From NCBI RefSeq assembly GCF_028583425.1, contig NC_072800.1, forward strand, positions 95,387,001 to 95,451,000: DNA of 64,000 nt, in the 5' to 3' direction. The notes below the pieces were generated by a model that was not told the origin of the DNA, did not search any database, and saw only the letters and a program-made list of their open reading frames with translations. The translations under genes and the position numbers were made by a program. Shown here in pieces: positions 11,201-20,956 of the stretch. The stretch is from Eublepharis macularius. Its lineage: Eukaryota > Chordata > Lepidosauria > Squamata > Eublepharidae. Each line of letters begins with the position of its first letter. Positions within the stretch are counted from its first letter, which is position 1.

Positions 11201-14200
11201 CTTTTGATAGGTTTAGTTGACTCTGACTTGATCGGTTAAGAGCCTAAGTGTTACACTGGATCAAGCACTGCTGCTAGACAAGTAAGTTAATGCAGCCACA
11301 GAAAATGCATTCTTCCAACTTCCAAGTTAGTTTAGCCTTGAGAAAGGCTCCCTACCTTGACACAGCTGATCTGGCCACCTGGATTCATGACACAGTAACA
11401 CTGAAACTGGACTGCTGTAATAAACAGCTTTAACTTTTTAGTTTTGGACACTATAGTTTAAGAAGGATATTGACAAGATGGAACGTGTCCAGAGGAGGGC
11501 AACGAAAATGGTGAGTGGCCAGGAGACCAAGTCTTATAATGAAAGGCTGAAGGAATTGGGTATATTTAGCCTGGAGAGGAGGCAACTGAGAGGTGATATG
11601 ATAGCCCTGTTCAAGTACTTGAAGGGTGTCACGTAGAGGATGAAGCAGAGTTGTTTTCTGTTGCCTCAGTGAGTTAGACCAGAAACAATGGATTAGAAGT
11701 AAAGCAAAAGAGTTTCCCACTAAACTTTAGGAAGAATTTCCTGACAGAGCAGCTCCTCAGTGGAACGGGCTTCTTCCAGAGGTGGCGAGTTCTCTTTCCT
11801 TGGAGGTATTTAAGAAGAGGCTCGATGGTCACCTGACAGCAATGCTGATTCTATGGCTCAGTATGAATTTAGGCAGATCAAGAGAGGGAGGGCATGAAGG
11901 GAGGAGCCAGGGCGCGGTTCTCATGGCGCTTTCTTATACACCCACGGAATAGAAGACCCAATTTGGGGTCAGAAAGGAATTTTCCTCCAGGCCTGGTGTT
12001 TTTATGCCTTCCTCTGGGCAAGGGTCACTGAGGGAGGTGGGGGGATAGCTGTGAATCTCCTGCATTGTGCCAGGGGATGAACTAGATGACCCTTGGGGGG
12101 GGGGGTCTTCCATCTCTGTTTCTATGTAATGCACTCCATTTAGATCTCTAAGTTAATTTGGAGACTCCCATGGTGCAGAAAGCCATAACTTGGTTATTAT
12201 TGGGATCTAGGTGGAGCACGCGTATTACTCCCATTCTCCACTCTATTGAGATACCATTAGTTACGGGGTTCACATCAAGGTATCAACTAGTACACTCAAG
12301 GCCCATCATGATCTTGGTCCCTCATGTCTGCAGGACTGCCTCTCCCCCACCATGGCAGCTTGGCTCATCTGAACAGGGCCTTTAGATGGTGCCACACTGC
12401 AAATGGGAAAAAATCAGCAACTTGCCCATACATGAACCTTATGGAATAGCTTGCCAGAAAGAGCTCAGGAAAGTTCCTGTGCTCCTAGCTTTTTGCAAAC
12501 TATACAAAATTCAATTAATCAGGAGGATTTTTACACCAAAAATAGGACTGTGTTGTAAGAAAATAGTTCAGAGAGATCCACTGGAAAGGTTTAGAGACTG
12601 CAGACTATACTTCTGTGTACTGTCTGTTACTGCAAGTATGCCTCTATGGAGTAATTTCCACATCATTTAATATGTGAGGTAAAAATGCTTACTGTTTGTT
12701 TCAGCTGTTTGTTTTTAAATGTCTGCAACCCATACCCCATGGTATTGTTTATTGACTGTCCCAGCTGGACTCTACAGTGAACAGCACATATTACCTATTG
12801 CTGTATCCTGCTATTTAACGTGTCACATTAATACTTAGGCTTTGCCTCAGCTCTCTACTTGGTTTCAGACGTCCTCAATCCCAACCCCAATCCTATTACG
12901 TGGATTACTGGACATCCCACACTGCTGACTGTATCGATTTATATGGTATAATACGCCTTGGGCCTCACCTGAAAGACAGGGATGCAAATAATGCAAAATA
13001 GTAATAGCAGCAGCAGTTTAGGTTTGATATGAAACTTCCTAATACTCCCCACCATCCCCTCCCGCCCATGGCTTCAACATTCCTGGAAATTTTACATCAC
13101 CAGCAAGGAATTCATGGAAGCCGCAGCAGCACCAACCCCTTTCGGCACTTACTGGTGACATTGCCAAGGAAGACTGGAGAAAAGACTTTGTGCAGGGCAG
13201 CCAAGGGGAAATGTTGCAACTGGAAGAGGGACATGAGGATGTTGACTGTGGCCAGGGGAGAAGCAGCCGCCTTCTGCACCAGCACAGACTCCAGCTGGGA
13301 GAAAAGCTCAGGGTGGTTGGAGGGCCGATAGTTTGTGCGGCTGAAGGGGAAGACCATCTTCTGGATCACCTGGAGCACAGGACCAGAAGGGCATCGTGGA
13401 TCAACACTCAGCAGTCCTCAGCCTGGCCTCTCCTTCTAAGTTGTCCCACCGCCTGCATTCCTCACATGATGCTGGCCCCGGCAGTTTATTGTTTTACTTC
13501 CTTTATTTATTCCCTGCTTTTTCCTCCCCAAAGCAGCATACATCATTCTCTTCCACCCCACCATATTATCCTCACAACAACCCTGCGAGGTAGGTTAGGC
13601 TGAGAGTGTGACTGACCCAAGGCCACCCAGAGAGCTTATATGGCAGAGCGGAGATTCGAAACCCGGTCTCCCAGATCCTCCGCCCCGTGCACTGTTCGTT
13701 CCTGTCCAGTGCTCGATCATTCCTCCCGCTCCGGGTTTCCGAATTCGGGGCTCAGTGAGAGAGACTGCGGCAAACCAGCCACACGAGGGCGCCGCCGGGG
13801 CTTCCCCACAGCGCCGCCCTCCCCCCGCAAGGGGCAGCCCCCCCCCCCCGGCCGCCCACCTTGGGGTCCAGCTGCTGGACGCGGGCGAGCAGGAAGTCGG
13901 CGAGGCTGTCCAGCAAGCGCGGCTCCCGCAGGCGGTGCCGGGCCAGGTACTTGGCGATCAGGGCCACGGTGGCGGGGCTCAGGCCGTCCACCCGCCCGGG
14001 CAGCCAGTCTGCGGGAGAGAAGCGCAGCCGGCGGCCTCAGCAGCGGCGGCGCCCCGCGGCTCCCCGCCCCGCCGCCCCTCCCTCCCAGGCGGCCCCCACC
14101 TACCGGCCGGGCGGCGGGCGGGGCGCCTCTGGCAGAAGGCGGGCGAGCCGAAGAGGGCCCGCAGGGCGGCGTCGCCGGGGGGCCGGGCTCGCGAGGCCGC

Positions 14201-14401
14201 CTCTGCACCCGCCGGCCCGGGGCGCGGGGCGCCGGCAGAGCCCGCGGCGGGGCCGGGCGCGGGAGGATGCCGCGCCCGCCAGCGCTCCAGCAGCCCCTGC
14301 AGGGCGGCCTGCGGCGGCCGGTGCAACCCGGCGGCGGCGGCCGGGAGGGCGAGCGGGAGGCGACGGCGGAGGAGCTCCGCAGGCCTGCGGGGCCGCAGCA
14401 T
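5273..14401 (-). CDS. FASTK: Fas-activated serine/threonine kinase, complete, eight coding exons
   Basis: Founder of the FASTK family of mitochondrial RNA-binding proteins; also linked to splicing control. Exons in transcript order: 14401-14104, 14008-13860, 13369-13153, 9389-9230, 8357-8266, 6843-6372, 5722-5608, 5365-5273. All have AG/GT junctions and matching phases and sum to 1,596 bases (531 residues). Seen: an Arg/Leu/Ala-rich N-terminus ([14 protein letters not shown]), fitting a mitochondrial presequence; [11 protein letters not shown]; the FAST_1 region ([34 protein letters not shown]); the FAST_2 region ([25 protein letters not shown]); and a RAP domain over about residues 463-525 ([34 protein letters not shown]), ending LRRLQVNA. 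An upstream in-frame ATG at 14494 would add 31 residues, which parallels the two starts known in mammalian FASTK. The part before FAST_1 is shorter than in human. The 472-bp exon encodes a Ser/Pro/Gln-rich linker before RAP far longer than the human one. Confidence 0.95.
5723..6371 (-). other. FASTK intron 6 and neighbouring non-coding sequence
   Basis: Intron between the long linker exon and the first RAP exon. It begins with a consensus donor and ends in TTTCGCAG. I see no repeat or second gene in it. Confidence 0.6.
7150..7285 (+). repeat. Reptilian interspersed repeat (GCCGTGTTAGTCTGCAG type)
   Basis: Contains GTTGGCCGTGTTAGTCTG, then AGTCCAGT, a CACCTTCAAGACTAAC segment, GCATAAGCT and CTCTTTGTCAGATGC. 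The same sequence recurs near 17690-17765 (minus), 41255-41360 and 49209-49370. I recognise it as a common squamate and turtle repeat but cannot name its class with certainty. Confidence 0.7.
8625..9130 (-). repeat. L2-type LINE 3' fragment in FASTK intron 4
   Basis: Minus-oriented 3' segment sharing words with the copies at 24.5-25.1 kb, such as CCCTGGGGAAGGAGTTCCACAG and the AGTAGGTTC...GGAGTAGG block. AT-rich tail at the low-coordinate end. No coding capacity. Confidence 0.65.
9589..9850 (-). repeat. Full-length tRNA-derived SINE with (CTA)n tail
   Basis: Read on the minus strand it has a tRNA-like head (GGTGTAGTGGTTAAGAGC with a GGGTTTGATTC B box), a CORE/MIR-like body (AGCCAGCTGGGTGGCCTTGGG, CTCACAGGGTG) and a tail ending GTTGTCCTGAAGGG plus a TAG/CTA triplet run. 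The copy at 26672-26960 is the same family on the plus strand. Confidence 0.85.
9860..10385 (+). repeat. CR1 LINE fragment
   Basis: Degenerate C-terminal reverse-transcriptase region and 3' end of a CR1. Decodes broken versions of [13 protein letters not shown] and [12 protein letters not shown], then the 3' signature GGACTAGATGG...CCTTCCAACTC...GATTCTG. 5'-truncated and non-coding. Lies in FASTK intron 3. Confidence 0.85.
10783..11065. mobile_element. hAT-type MITE inside the L2
   Basis: Ends CAGAGGCCCCCAA and TTGGGGAACCCTA are hAT-like inverted termini. Flanking 8-mers CAGTAGAG and CAGAAAAG agree at 6 of 8 positions, as expected for an aged 8-bp target duplication. No transposase is encoded. 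Confidence 0.65.
11445..12130 (+). repeat. CR1 LINE 3' fragment
   Basis: Decodes [34 protein letters not shown]- and ALFKYLKG-like pieces. Ends with the CR1 3' signature (GAACTAGATGACCCTTGG) and TTTCTATG. Inserted into the older L2. Confidence 0.8.
13483..13690 (-). repeat. CORE/MIR-like SINE in FASTK intron 2
   Basis: On the minus strand: GGGTTTCGAATCTCC (B box), GGTGGCCTTGGGTCAGTCAC, CCTCGCAGGGTTGTTGTGAGGATAA (first 20 shared with MIR-type SINEs), and a tail with three overlapping AATAAA hexamers at 13485-13511. A second copy, plus strand, is at 36077-36310. The tail hexamers are the first minus-strand poly(A) signals downstream of TMUB1. Confidence 0.8.
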
Positions 14402-14534
14402 GGCCGGGCCGGGAAGGAGGGCCGGGCCCTCAGCCGCGCGCCGCCATCGCGCTTCTCGGCCGGAAGCCCCGTCGCAGCACTTCCGGCGCGTCACTTCCTG
14501 CGGAGGGCCCCTCCCCGGCGCTTCCGGGGCGGCG
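14402..14534 (-). promoter_or_regulatory. FASTK promoter, squeezed against the TMUB1 stop codon
   Basis: Only 133 bp separate the TMUB1 stop from the FASTK start. This GC-rich gap has ETS/GABP-type motifs: ACTTCCGG at 14479-14486, CACTTCCTG at 14492-14500 and GCTTCCGG at 14520-14527. No TATA box. TATA-less ETS promoters are typical of housekeeping and mitochondrial genes. Confidence 0.65.
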
Positions 14535-17500
14535 CTATCTGCGGTAGACGGCGAAGGCCACGAGGCTGAAGAGGAGGGTGAGGCCGGCCAGGGCGCTGGT
14601 GGCGGCGGCGGTGAAGACGTGGCGGTAGTGCAGCTGCAGCAGCCACAGCGCGCCCAGCAGCAGCGCGAAGAGCGGCACCATCAGCCCGCCCACCTGCAGC
14701 GCGGCCTCCGGGCGGGCGGCGGAGGCGGGCGGGGCGGGCGGCGGGGCGCCGGGCGGCGGCAGGTGGCAGTGCAGCACGCTGTGGTGGGCCAGGTGCAGGG
14801 CGGCCAGCGGCTGCGCGTCGTCGCGGAGCAGTTGTCCCTGGTAGATGAGGCGCACCAGCCGCTCCTGGCCGGGGAAGTGGGCCCTGCCGCCGGGGGGGGG
14901 GGAGAGAGAGAGAGAGAGAAGGGGGGCACCGTCAGGGTCAGGGCCAGGCCATGGGCGGAGGGGAGAGGGCGCCGCCCGCCCAGCAGCAGCAGCAGCCCCC
15001 CCCCCCGCAGCAACCGCGCTGGGCCAGACCCCGGCAGAAGCCGCCCTCGGAGCAGCGGGGTTAGGCAGCTCCTGCCTGAGAAAGGGCCCTCGGAGCAGGG
15101 CCTGAGGCCACGACAGGCGGGAGCTCCGGGCTGGCATTCCTGCCCCATCAAAGCTATTTTCACGTCACCATTCTCCACAAGGGGAAAGACTGACCAGTGA
15201 CCCGATTGCAGCACACCAGGGGCACTTTGCACCACCTCCTGAACTCCAACCAAGACATGCCCTAGGCACCATCAGAGGTCTCTAGAACAGCCGCTTTTCT
15301 AGACCAGAGTAAGTGGCCCAACAAATGACGGCAATGTTTGCCTGCCCATCTTCCTAATGATGTTAAGCAGAGGGTAGACGGGAGAAAGTAGGGCCGCGAG
15401 AGGGGAAGCAGCTGGATGGGTGGCCAAGGGCCCCCCTCACTCTTTCTCCAGCTTCATTGCAGCCGGCCACACCGTCCCAGTTCTTCAGAGGCCATCTTCC
15501 CTCTGCTGCTTCATCCCTGGCTTTCCCAGCCCCACATCGGAGCTTCCCTTCTCACAGCCGTGTCTGCCCTCAGCTTAACATCACTAAGAAGATGGGTTGA
15601 AATCCCAGTCACACCACCAGTAGTTAAAGGTCAATGGTAGTCCAGTTTAGTGTCCAGGACCACGGCAGGTTTACCAGACAGGGCATTAAATGGCAACTGG
15701 GATCAATATTCTCAGTTGCTACTGGCAAAAAGAGCCTGATTCTGAATATACACCTCCTGGGTTTGAACTGGCAGGAATGACCCGGAGGGGGATTTAGGGT
15801 TGCGGGGTGGAGAAGCTCAACTGAAATGTTAATTCTGTAAGTGGCAGTGATAAAAAAAAGGAAGAACTACACACAAGCAATGATTATGAGAAGGACTGAA
15901 AATAAAATCGGGACGCCTTTAGATACCCTGATGTGGAATACTGTATGTAGTCACACAGTAAGGTGAGCAAAAAAAAAAAAGAATGTGCTAAAACATCAAG
16001 ACAAACGAGCATTTCTTCAAATGTATCAGGAGACAGAAACTGTCCAGGGAGACCGCTGGATCAAAAGGGTTGCTTAAGGAAGACGGGGAAATGGCAGAGA
16101 AACTGAATTCTTGACGTTCATTTTCACTATGGAAAATGTGGGGAACGTACCCAAGCTGGAGCTGCTCTTTTTAGAAAGGGAGACTGAAGAACTGTCAAGT
16201 CAAGGTGATGATAGATCAAGTTCTACTGGGCCAACCAAGAACCTGTAAATCTCAAGGTCCCGTGGCATACACCCATACTGGGTTCTTGAGGAACTCAGAA
16301 TGAACCTGCTCATCATCTAACCAGTACCTGTAATGTCACTAAAATTAACTTTCATGCAAGATGACTGGAAAATAGGAACATCACCCTAATTTTTATAAAA
16401 AGCCCAGAGGGGATCCAGGAAAATACCAGCCCGTTAGCTTAACATCTGTCCCACGAACATTAGGAGAAAATTACTAACCACCTATTTATTAAGCACTATT
16501 ATATCTTAAAAGTATCGTTGGTCAGGATATGCAGCAGGGGAGCTGCGGAACAGCCCTCTGAGAGCATTTTTGGCGACCAGGATGAAGGAAAGGCAGGACT
16601 TGGCCCCAAAGGCACCTGAAGGGCAGGCAGAACCCAAACAGCCAATGCTAACCTCCTCGGGCATAAGGGCCTCTTTGGGAGTAAGGGCTCGAGAGCCAGG
16701 GAGTGGGTGTGACAGACAGAAGCAAGGGGAATAAAAGGCAAGTGCAGGAGGGAAAGGAGGCTGGAGACAGCTGGCAGGGCCTGAGAAGCCAGAAGGACCA
16801 GGGAGGCAGAATTCCTGGCCAGGAGAACAGCAGGTGACTCTCTTTGGGCCGAGCTACAGCGATTCAGGAATTGAGGCAGGACCCCAAGCCTAGGAGCAGA
16901 GCAGGACCAGGGATGGGCAGATCTCTAGCCTGTAATCTGGCATTAAGCCATTGGGTGCCTGCCTGTTATTGGAGAGCCTGGCGACTGAGGGAATGCCCAG
17001 GGGGAGAAGCCGCCCCTGGTCCTGGAAGCCTGACAAGCGCACAGGGGAACAAAGCCTGCCCGGGGGGAGTCAGTGTGGCTTCTGGAAAAGGAAGTCCTGC
17101 CTCATCAACCCTGGGAGTTCTTTGAGCAGGTTAATAAATACAAATAAGGGCGATCCAGTAGACATCGTATACCTGGACTTTCAAATGGCTTCTCACAAAC
17201 TCCCTTGCCAAAGACCCAGGAAAGTTTAGCAATCGTGGGAAAAGAGGGCAGGTTCTATGATGGATAACAACTGGGAGCAGAGAGTAGGAGTATCTCTGGC
17301 AATGGAGGACAGTGAACAGAAGGGGACTTCCAAGGATCAGGACTGGTGCTTTTTAATTTGCTCATAAATGACTTAGAATTGGGGGGTGAACAGTCTAGTG
17401 GTCAATTTTGTGGACAATACCAAATTATTCAGGATGGTAAAAATGAAGGTGGCTACAGGAGGAGCTTCCTCAATTAGTTAAGTGGGCAACAATGTGACAA

Positions 17501-20352
17501 AGGAAGTTCAATATTGGTAAGTGTAAGGTGATCCACTCTGGAACAAAAGGATCCTAATTTTAAATATATGCTGATAGGGTTTGAACTGGCTGAGACTAAG
17601 ATTGAAAGAGATTTTGAGGTTCTCTTCGTCAGATGCACTACAACCTCAAAATCTCTTTCAATCTTAGTCTCAGCCAGTTCAAACGCCATCTAACAAAGAG
17701 AGCTGTGGTTCTCGAAAGCTTATGCTACAGTAAAGTTGATTAGTCTTAAAAGGTGCTACTGGACTCTTTACTATTCTCCAATGGAGGGGGGGGGGCGCGA
17801 AATGCTGAGCCAGGGACAGTTGGGAGTCCCTTGGGTGGGGAGAGGTGGAGAGAGCCGAGGCAGCAGAAAGGCCGCTGGCTCGGAATCCTGTTCTGGTCCA
17901 TTGGAACATTCCCTGTTTAACCCCAGTGTATTTAAGAGTGTAAAACCATTCACTCCTATGCTCTTGTAAATAAAGTTTAATTTTGTTTTGTTTAGCCCTG
18001 GCTGCTTGGAATCGTTGGCTGAGGGAAAATATTTGACACTCCCACAAAAGCTCTGGTCTCATTAAATGGGCTTAGTCGTTTAAATGGTGGCAGCTTATAC
18101 GTAAGGACAGTAACCTCTCAGTTCCCTTGCCCCCTGTAGATATACAGGGATGGGGCTGCTTGCCTGGTGGGGCCTCTGGAAGAGGAGAGAAGGCACCCTG
18201 TGTGGATTTGAGCCGGGGCGCTCTGCCTGCAAAAGTGGAGGCTAGGCAGGTGGCATGTGGTGGCCAGCCCTTACCTGCCTGGGAAGCCCCAGACCTGTGA
18301 AGGGAGGTTTAGGGTGGGGGGCAGTGAGTGGGAAAGGCTGCGGTCTGCCATAACATTCCATTACAGGGGGACATGACAGGCGTTTATAAAACGGTGACTT
18401 TCACGGAGAAAGTGGACAGCAAAAAGCTTTTCTAGAACTCAGGGGCAGCCAATTAAACTGTTGGGCAGTAAGTTCAAAGTGGACAAAAGGAAGCATTTTT
18501 TTTTTACCCACCAAGTGATTAAAATGTGGAATTCACTGCCAGAGAAGGTAGCGATGGCCATAGGTGGCTTTAAAAGCAGGTCAGGCAGATTCATGGAGGG
18601 TTTCATCGCGGTGACTAAAGGGAGGCCGCAGCCCTCTGGACAGCAGCGCTAAGAGGCGGCTTCAGGGGAAGGCCGCCTCCTCCTCTATGCCCTGTGGCTG
18701 GCCCTCCAGAGTGACTGGTGGGCCAGTGTGTCAGGCAGGAGGCTGGACCAGAGGGACCCCAGTCCGATCCAGCAGGGCTTGTCAGATGTTCTTACTCTCA
18801 TAGAGTGTGTGTGTGTGGGGGGGGGGAGAATGAACAGGACAACCAAAACAACAGAGGCAGGAACACCTCCCAGTATGAGGTTTGGGGCTTCTAAGGCAAG
18901 ATTGGGATGAATTAAACCCACAGGGTTCATGAAAAAGGTTTACAGACTTGCATGTTATGGGGAGAGCTTTTTCTTTCACTACAAGAAGATGGGAGAATGC
19001 CATGAAATTAATGGGCTGTTGATTCAGAATGGACAAAAGGAAGAATTTCTTCACAGTGCATCATTAATGTGCAGAACTTACTGCTGCACGATATGGCGAG
19101 GGCCGAAAAGGAATTCTGGGGCCACCATACTTATATAGAACTTCCATGTTCGCATGCAGTCTCTACCCTCTGACTGTGGCTGGAGGACAAAGAGCGGGGG
19201 GGGGGTGCTCTTTGCTTGTAAATATTGTGTTGGCCACTCGGAACAGACTAGATAAGACCCCTCCCTGCCTCACTGGATTCAGCAGGACCCCTGAGAGTGC
19301 ACACTGCAGTCACCTTAGTGGAGTTCCTGAGAGGTCAGTGCATTTTGAGAACGCCCACAGCCTGTGTACCCTCGCGCTCTAGCAGTACCAGCAAAGCGAG
19401 GGGAAGGAAGACACAACTGAAATGACTAGAGCCAGAATCAGGCTTCTAGAAGCCAGCCCATTCTTTCCCAAGGCTGGGTAGGCACTCAGGGGAATGGGAC
19501 CTGTCAGTGGAAGAGAGTTGAGAGGCCACAAAACCCCAAGGGGCAGCTCTCCACGTGTGCCACCCCCTGGGGCCTCAGAACTGCCAGCCAAACCTCTGGA
19601 GGGAGCGAGGCTGAAGGTGCCTGCGGAAGGTAGGGGGGACTCTGGGCAAGAGAGAGCCTGCAGCTTCCACAGGATCTGAGGGACGTCAACGCATCTCAGC
19701 ACAAGATCTGCCTGTGGATTTTACTGCCCCCCAACAGGAGGAAGTCGGATTCCCAGGCCAAGGTGTGGAGGCCTCCAGAAGGAAACAGCCCCTTGTTAAC
19801 CCAGTCCAAGGCGGCTGCAGATTCTGGGTGAGGAGAGGCCTGGAAAGGGCTGGGGGGGGATCGCCCCCGGACCCATCAGCGATGCAGCAGCAGCCCCCCC
19901 CCCGCCCCGGGAGCCGCTGGCGCCCCTCACCTCTTAAGCGCGCCCACGGTGTCCTCGGGGCGCACGCGGGCCAGGCGCTCCGTGTCGTTCAGGAACTTCA
20001 GCCGGAGGACGATGCCGTGGTCTGCTGGGGAGGCGGCCTCTGGGCTGAGGCCTCCCGGGGGCGGCGAGGGCTGCTCCGGGGAGCTGAGGCCTGTCCTGTG
20101 CCGGAGGTCGCCAGAAGCGCCGCCCGGCCCCTCCGAGGCGGCCCCCGCGGACGGCTGGCCCTGCCCGCCCTGCTCGCCCAGCAGCGCCGCCGCCTCTCCT
20201 CCCCGCGGCTGCTCCGGGGCCAGGGGCCGGGCGGCGGGGTCCGCTCGCTCCACGGTGCGCGTCGAGAGCCAGGCGAGCAGCAGCACCAGCAGCGCCGACA
20301 GCAGCCCGAAGAGCGCCGTCACTTCGTCGCCCACGCCCTCGATGAGCGCCAT
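14535..20352 (-). CDS. TMUB1: Transmembrane and ubiquitin-like domain-containing protein 1
   Basis: Membrane-anchored ubiquitin-like protein (HOPS) linked to ER-associated degradation, cell-cycle control and receptor recycling. Coding exons 20352-19931 and 14883-14535 join in phase at an AGG codon (VGALK/R/AHFPGQE) to give 256 residues; human is 246. Seen: conserved N-terminus MALIEGVGDEVTALFG with a membrane segment at about residues 13-32; a low-complexity spacer rich in Pro, Gly and Gln; a ubiquitin-like fold over about residues 112-182 (IVLRLKFLND, RLVRLIYQGQLL, HSVLHCHL); and two C-terminal hydrophobic segments (LMVPLFALLLGALWLL, ALAGLTLLFSLVAFAVYRR). The ATG at 20352 is clear from the MxLIEGVGDEVT match to mammals. 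The 3' exon ends right at the FASTK promoter. The 5-kb intron between the coding exons is mostly dead CR1. Confidence 0.95.
15840..17575 (+). repeat. Degenerate CR1 LINE in the TMUB1 intron (pol region)
   Basis: About 15960-16480 and 17040-17575 carry decayed CR1 ORF2: an FTMENVGNVPKLELLF segment, GIHPYWVLEELR- and ENTSPLA-like pieces, then SVWLLEKEVLPHQP- and IVYLDFQMASHKLP-like RT motifs and LLICS*MT*NWGVN-type remnants. About 16500-17040 is an unassigned insert containing AATAAAAGGC. Many stops; dead. Confidence 0.65.
17579..17684. repeat. Perfect 43-bp inverted repeat with 20-nt loop
   Basis: Arms 17579-17621 and 17642-17684 are exact reverse complements, beginning GTTTGAACTGGCTGAGAC. 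The 20-nt loop is CTCTTCGTCAGATGCACTAC. Directly to the right, 17690-17765 is the minus-strand form of the 7150-7285 repeat, whose own edge reads CTCTTTGTTAGATG. The loop therefore repeats that edge. Confidence 0.9.
17770..18070 (+). other. Possible LTR fragment (unclassified)
   Basis: Contains GTATTTAAGAG, then AATAAAG near 17970 and a T-rich run, in the spacing of an LTR promoter and poly(A) site. I could not find paired ends or a target duplication. Low confidence. Confidence 0.25.
18330..19290 (+). repeat. Two CR1 LINE 3' ends in tandem
   Basis: Each repeats the CR1 C-terminal and 3' UTR pattern: GACAAAAGGAAG(A/C)ATTT(T/C)TT, then a TGGAATTCACTGCC or AGAACTTACTGCTG segment, and an end near CCAGCAGGGCTTGTCAGATG or CAGCAGGACCC. 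The first spans about 18330-18810, the second about 18900-19290. A TG/G run near 18806-18827 separates them. Confidence 0.7.
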
Positions 20353-20379
20353 GGCGGCCCGGCAGGCGCGCCTCACCGG

Positions 20380-20956
20380 CCTGCGGAGGGCAGAGGGGGC
20401 GCGCTGAGGCCGGCCGACGAGACCCAGCCCCGGCCCCGGCCCCGGCCCCGGCAGGCGGCCCGGCCCGCGCCCCCCTCGGCCCCGGGGGGGAGGGGAGGGA
20501 GGGGAGGACCCCGGCCCCGGCGCCCCCCGGCCCCGGGCTTTGGGTGGGAGGGAGGGAGGGAGGGAGGGGGCCCGCCTCCTGCTCGGCTTCGGGCTGCAGC
20601 CTCTCGCGGGCGGCCCCGGCGTCTCCCCGACCCCCGCGCCAGGCCCCGGGCCAGCAGGGGAGAGCCGGGAGGGGGCGCGCCTGGCCCTCCCTTCGAGGGC
20701 AGCCCCCGTTCCCCCCCCCCGAGGCCCCTTCCCCGTTCCCCCGAGCGCGGAGGGCGGCCCAAATCTCGCGAGGGGCGCTTGGCGCGGCCGCCCGGACAGC
20801 CCCGGGAGGGAAGGCCGCCGCGCAGCCGCCCCGGAGCGGAGGCCGAGAAGGGTCTGCGGCCGCGCCCCCCCCCCCAACCGCGGCGGCTCCTCTGGCCGCC
20901 CCCAGGCGGAGCCCCGCGGCGCCCGGCCCAGAGCGGGCTTCGGAGGGCGGCCTACC
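20380..20956 (-). other. TMUB1: Inferred TMUB1 intron 1 in the 5' UTR, with GGGGCC repeats
   Basis: On the minus strand a good donor (CCAG/GTAGGC) sits at 20956/20955 and a strong acceptor (TGCCCTCCGCAG/GCC) at 20381/20380, 28 bases before the ATG. Between them are four perfect GGGGCC units (20428-20451) and a GGGA/CCCT run at about 20543-20568. The splice is predicted, not observed. Confidence 0.6.

Larger units (their letters stand above)
10386..12665 (+). repeat. Old L2-type LINE, split by two younger insertions
   Basis: Decayed RT pieces include [10 protein letters not shown], a [12 protein letters not shown]-like segment, and then GLDYCCN-, [10 protein letters not shown]- and [10 protein letters not shown]-like remnants. 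A hAT MITE (10783-11065) and a CR1 (about 11445-12130) interrupt it, and the L2 reading resumes after each. It is therefore the oldest of the three layers. Lies in FASTK intron 3. Confidence 0.65.

Noticed and set aside
13608-15200. 530-residue plus-strand frame over FASTK exon 1 and the TMUB1 last exon
   Set aside because: Antisense shadow of two well-supported spliced genes in very GC-rich DNA.
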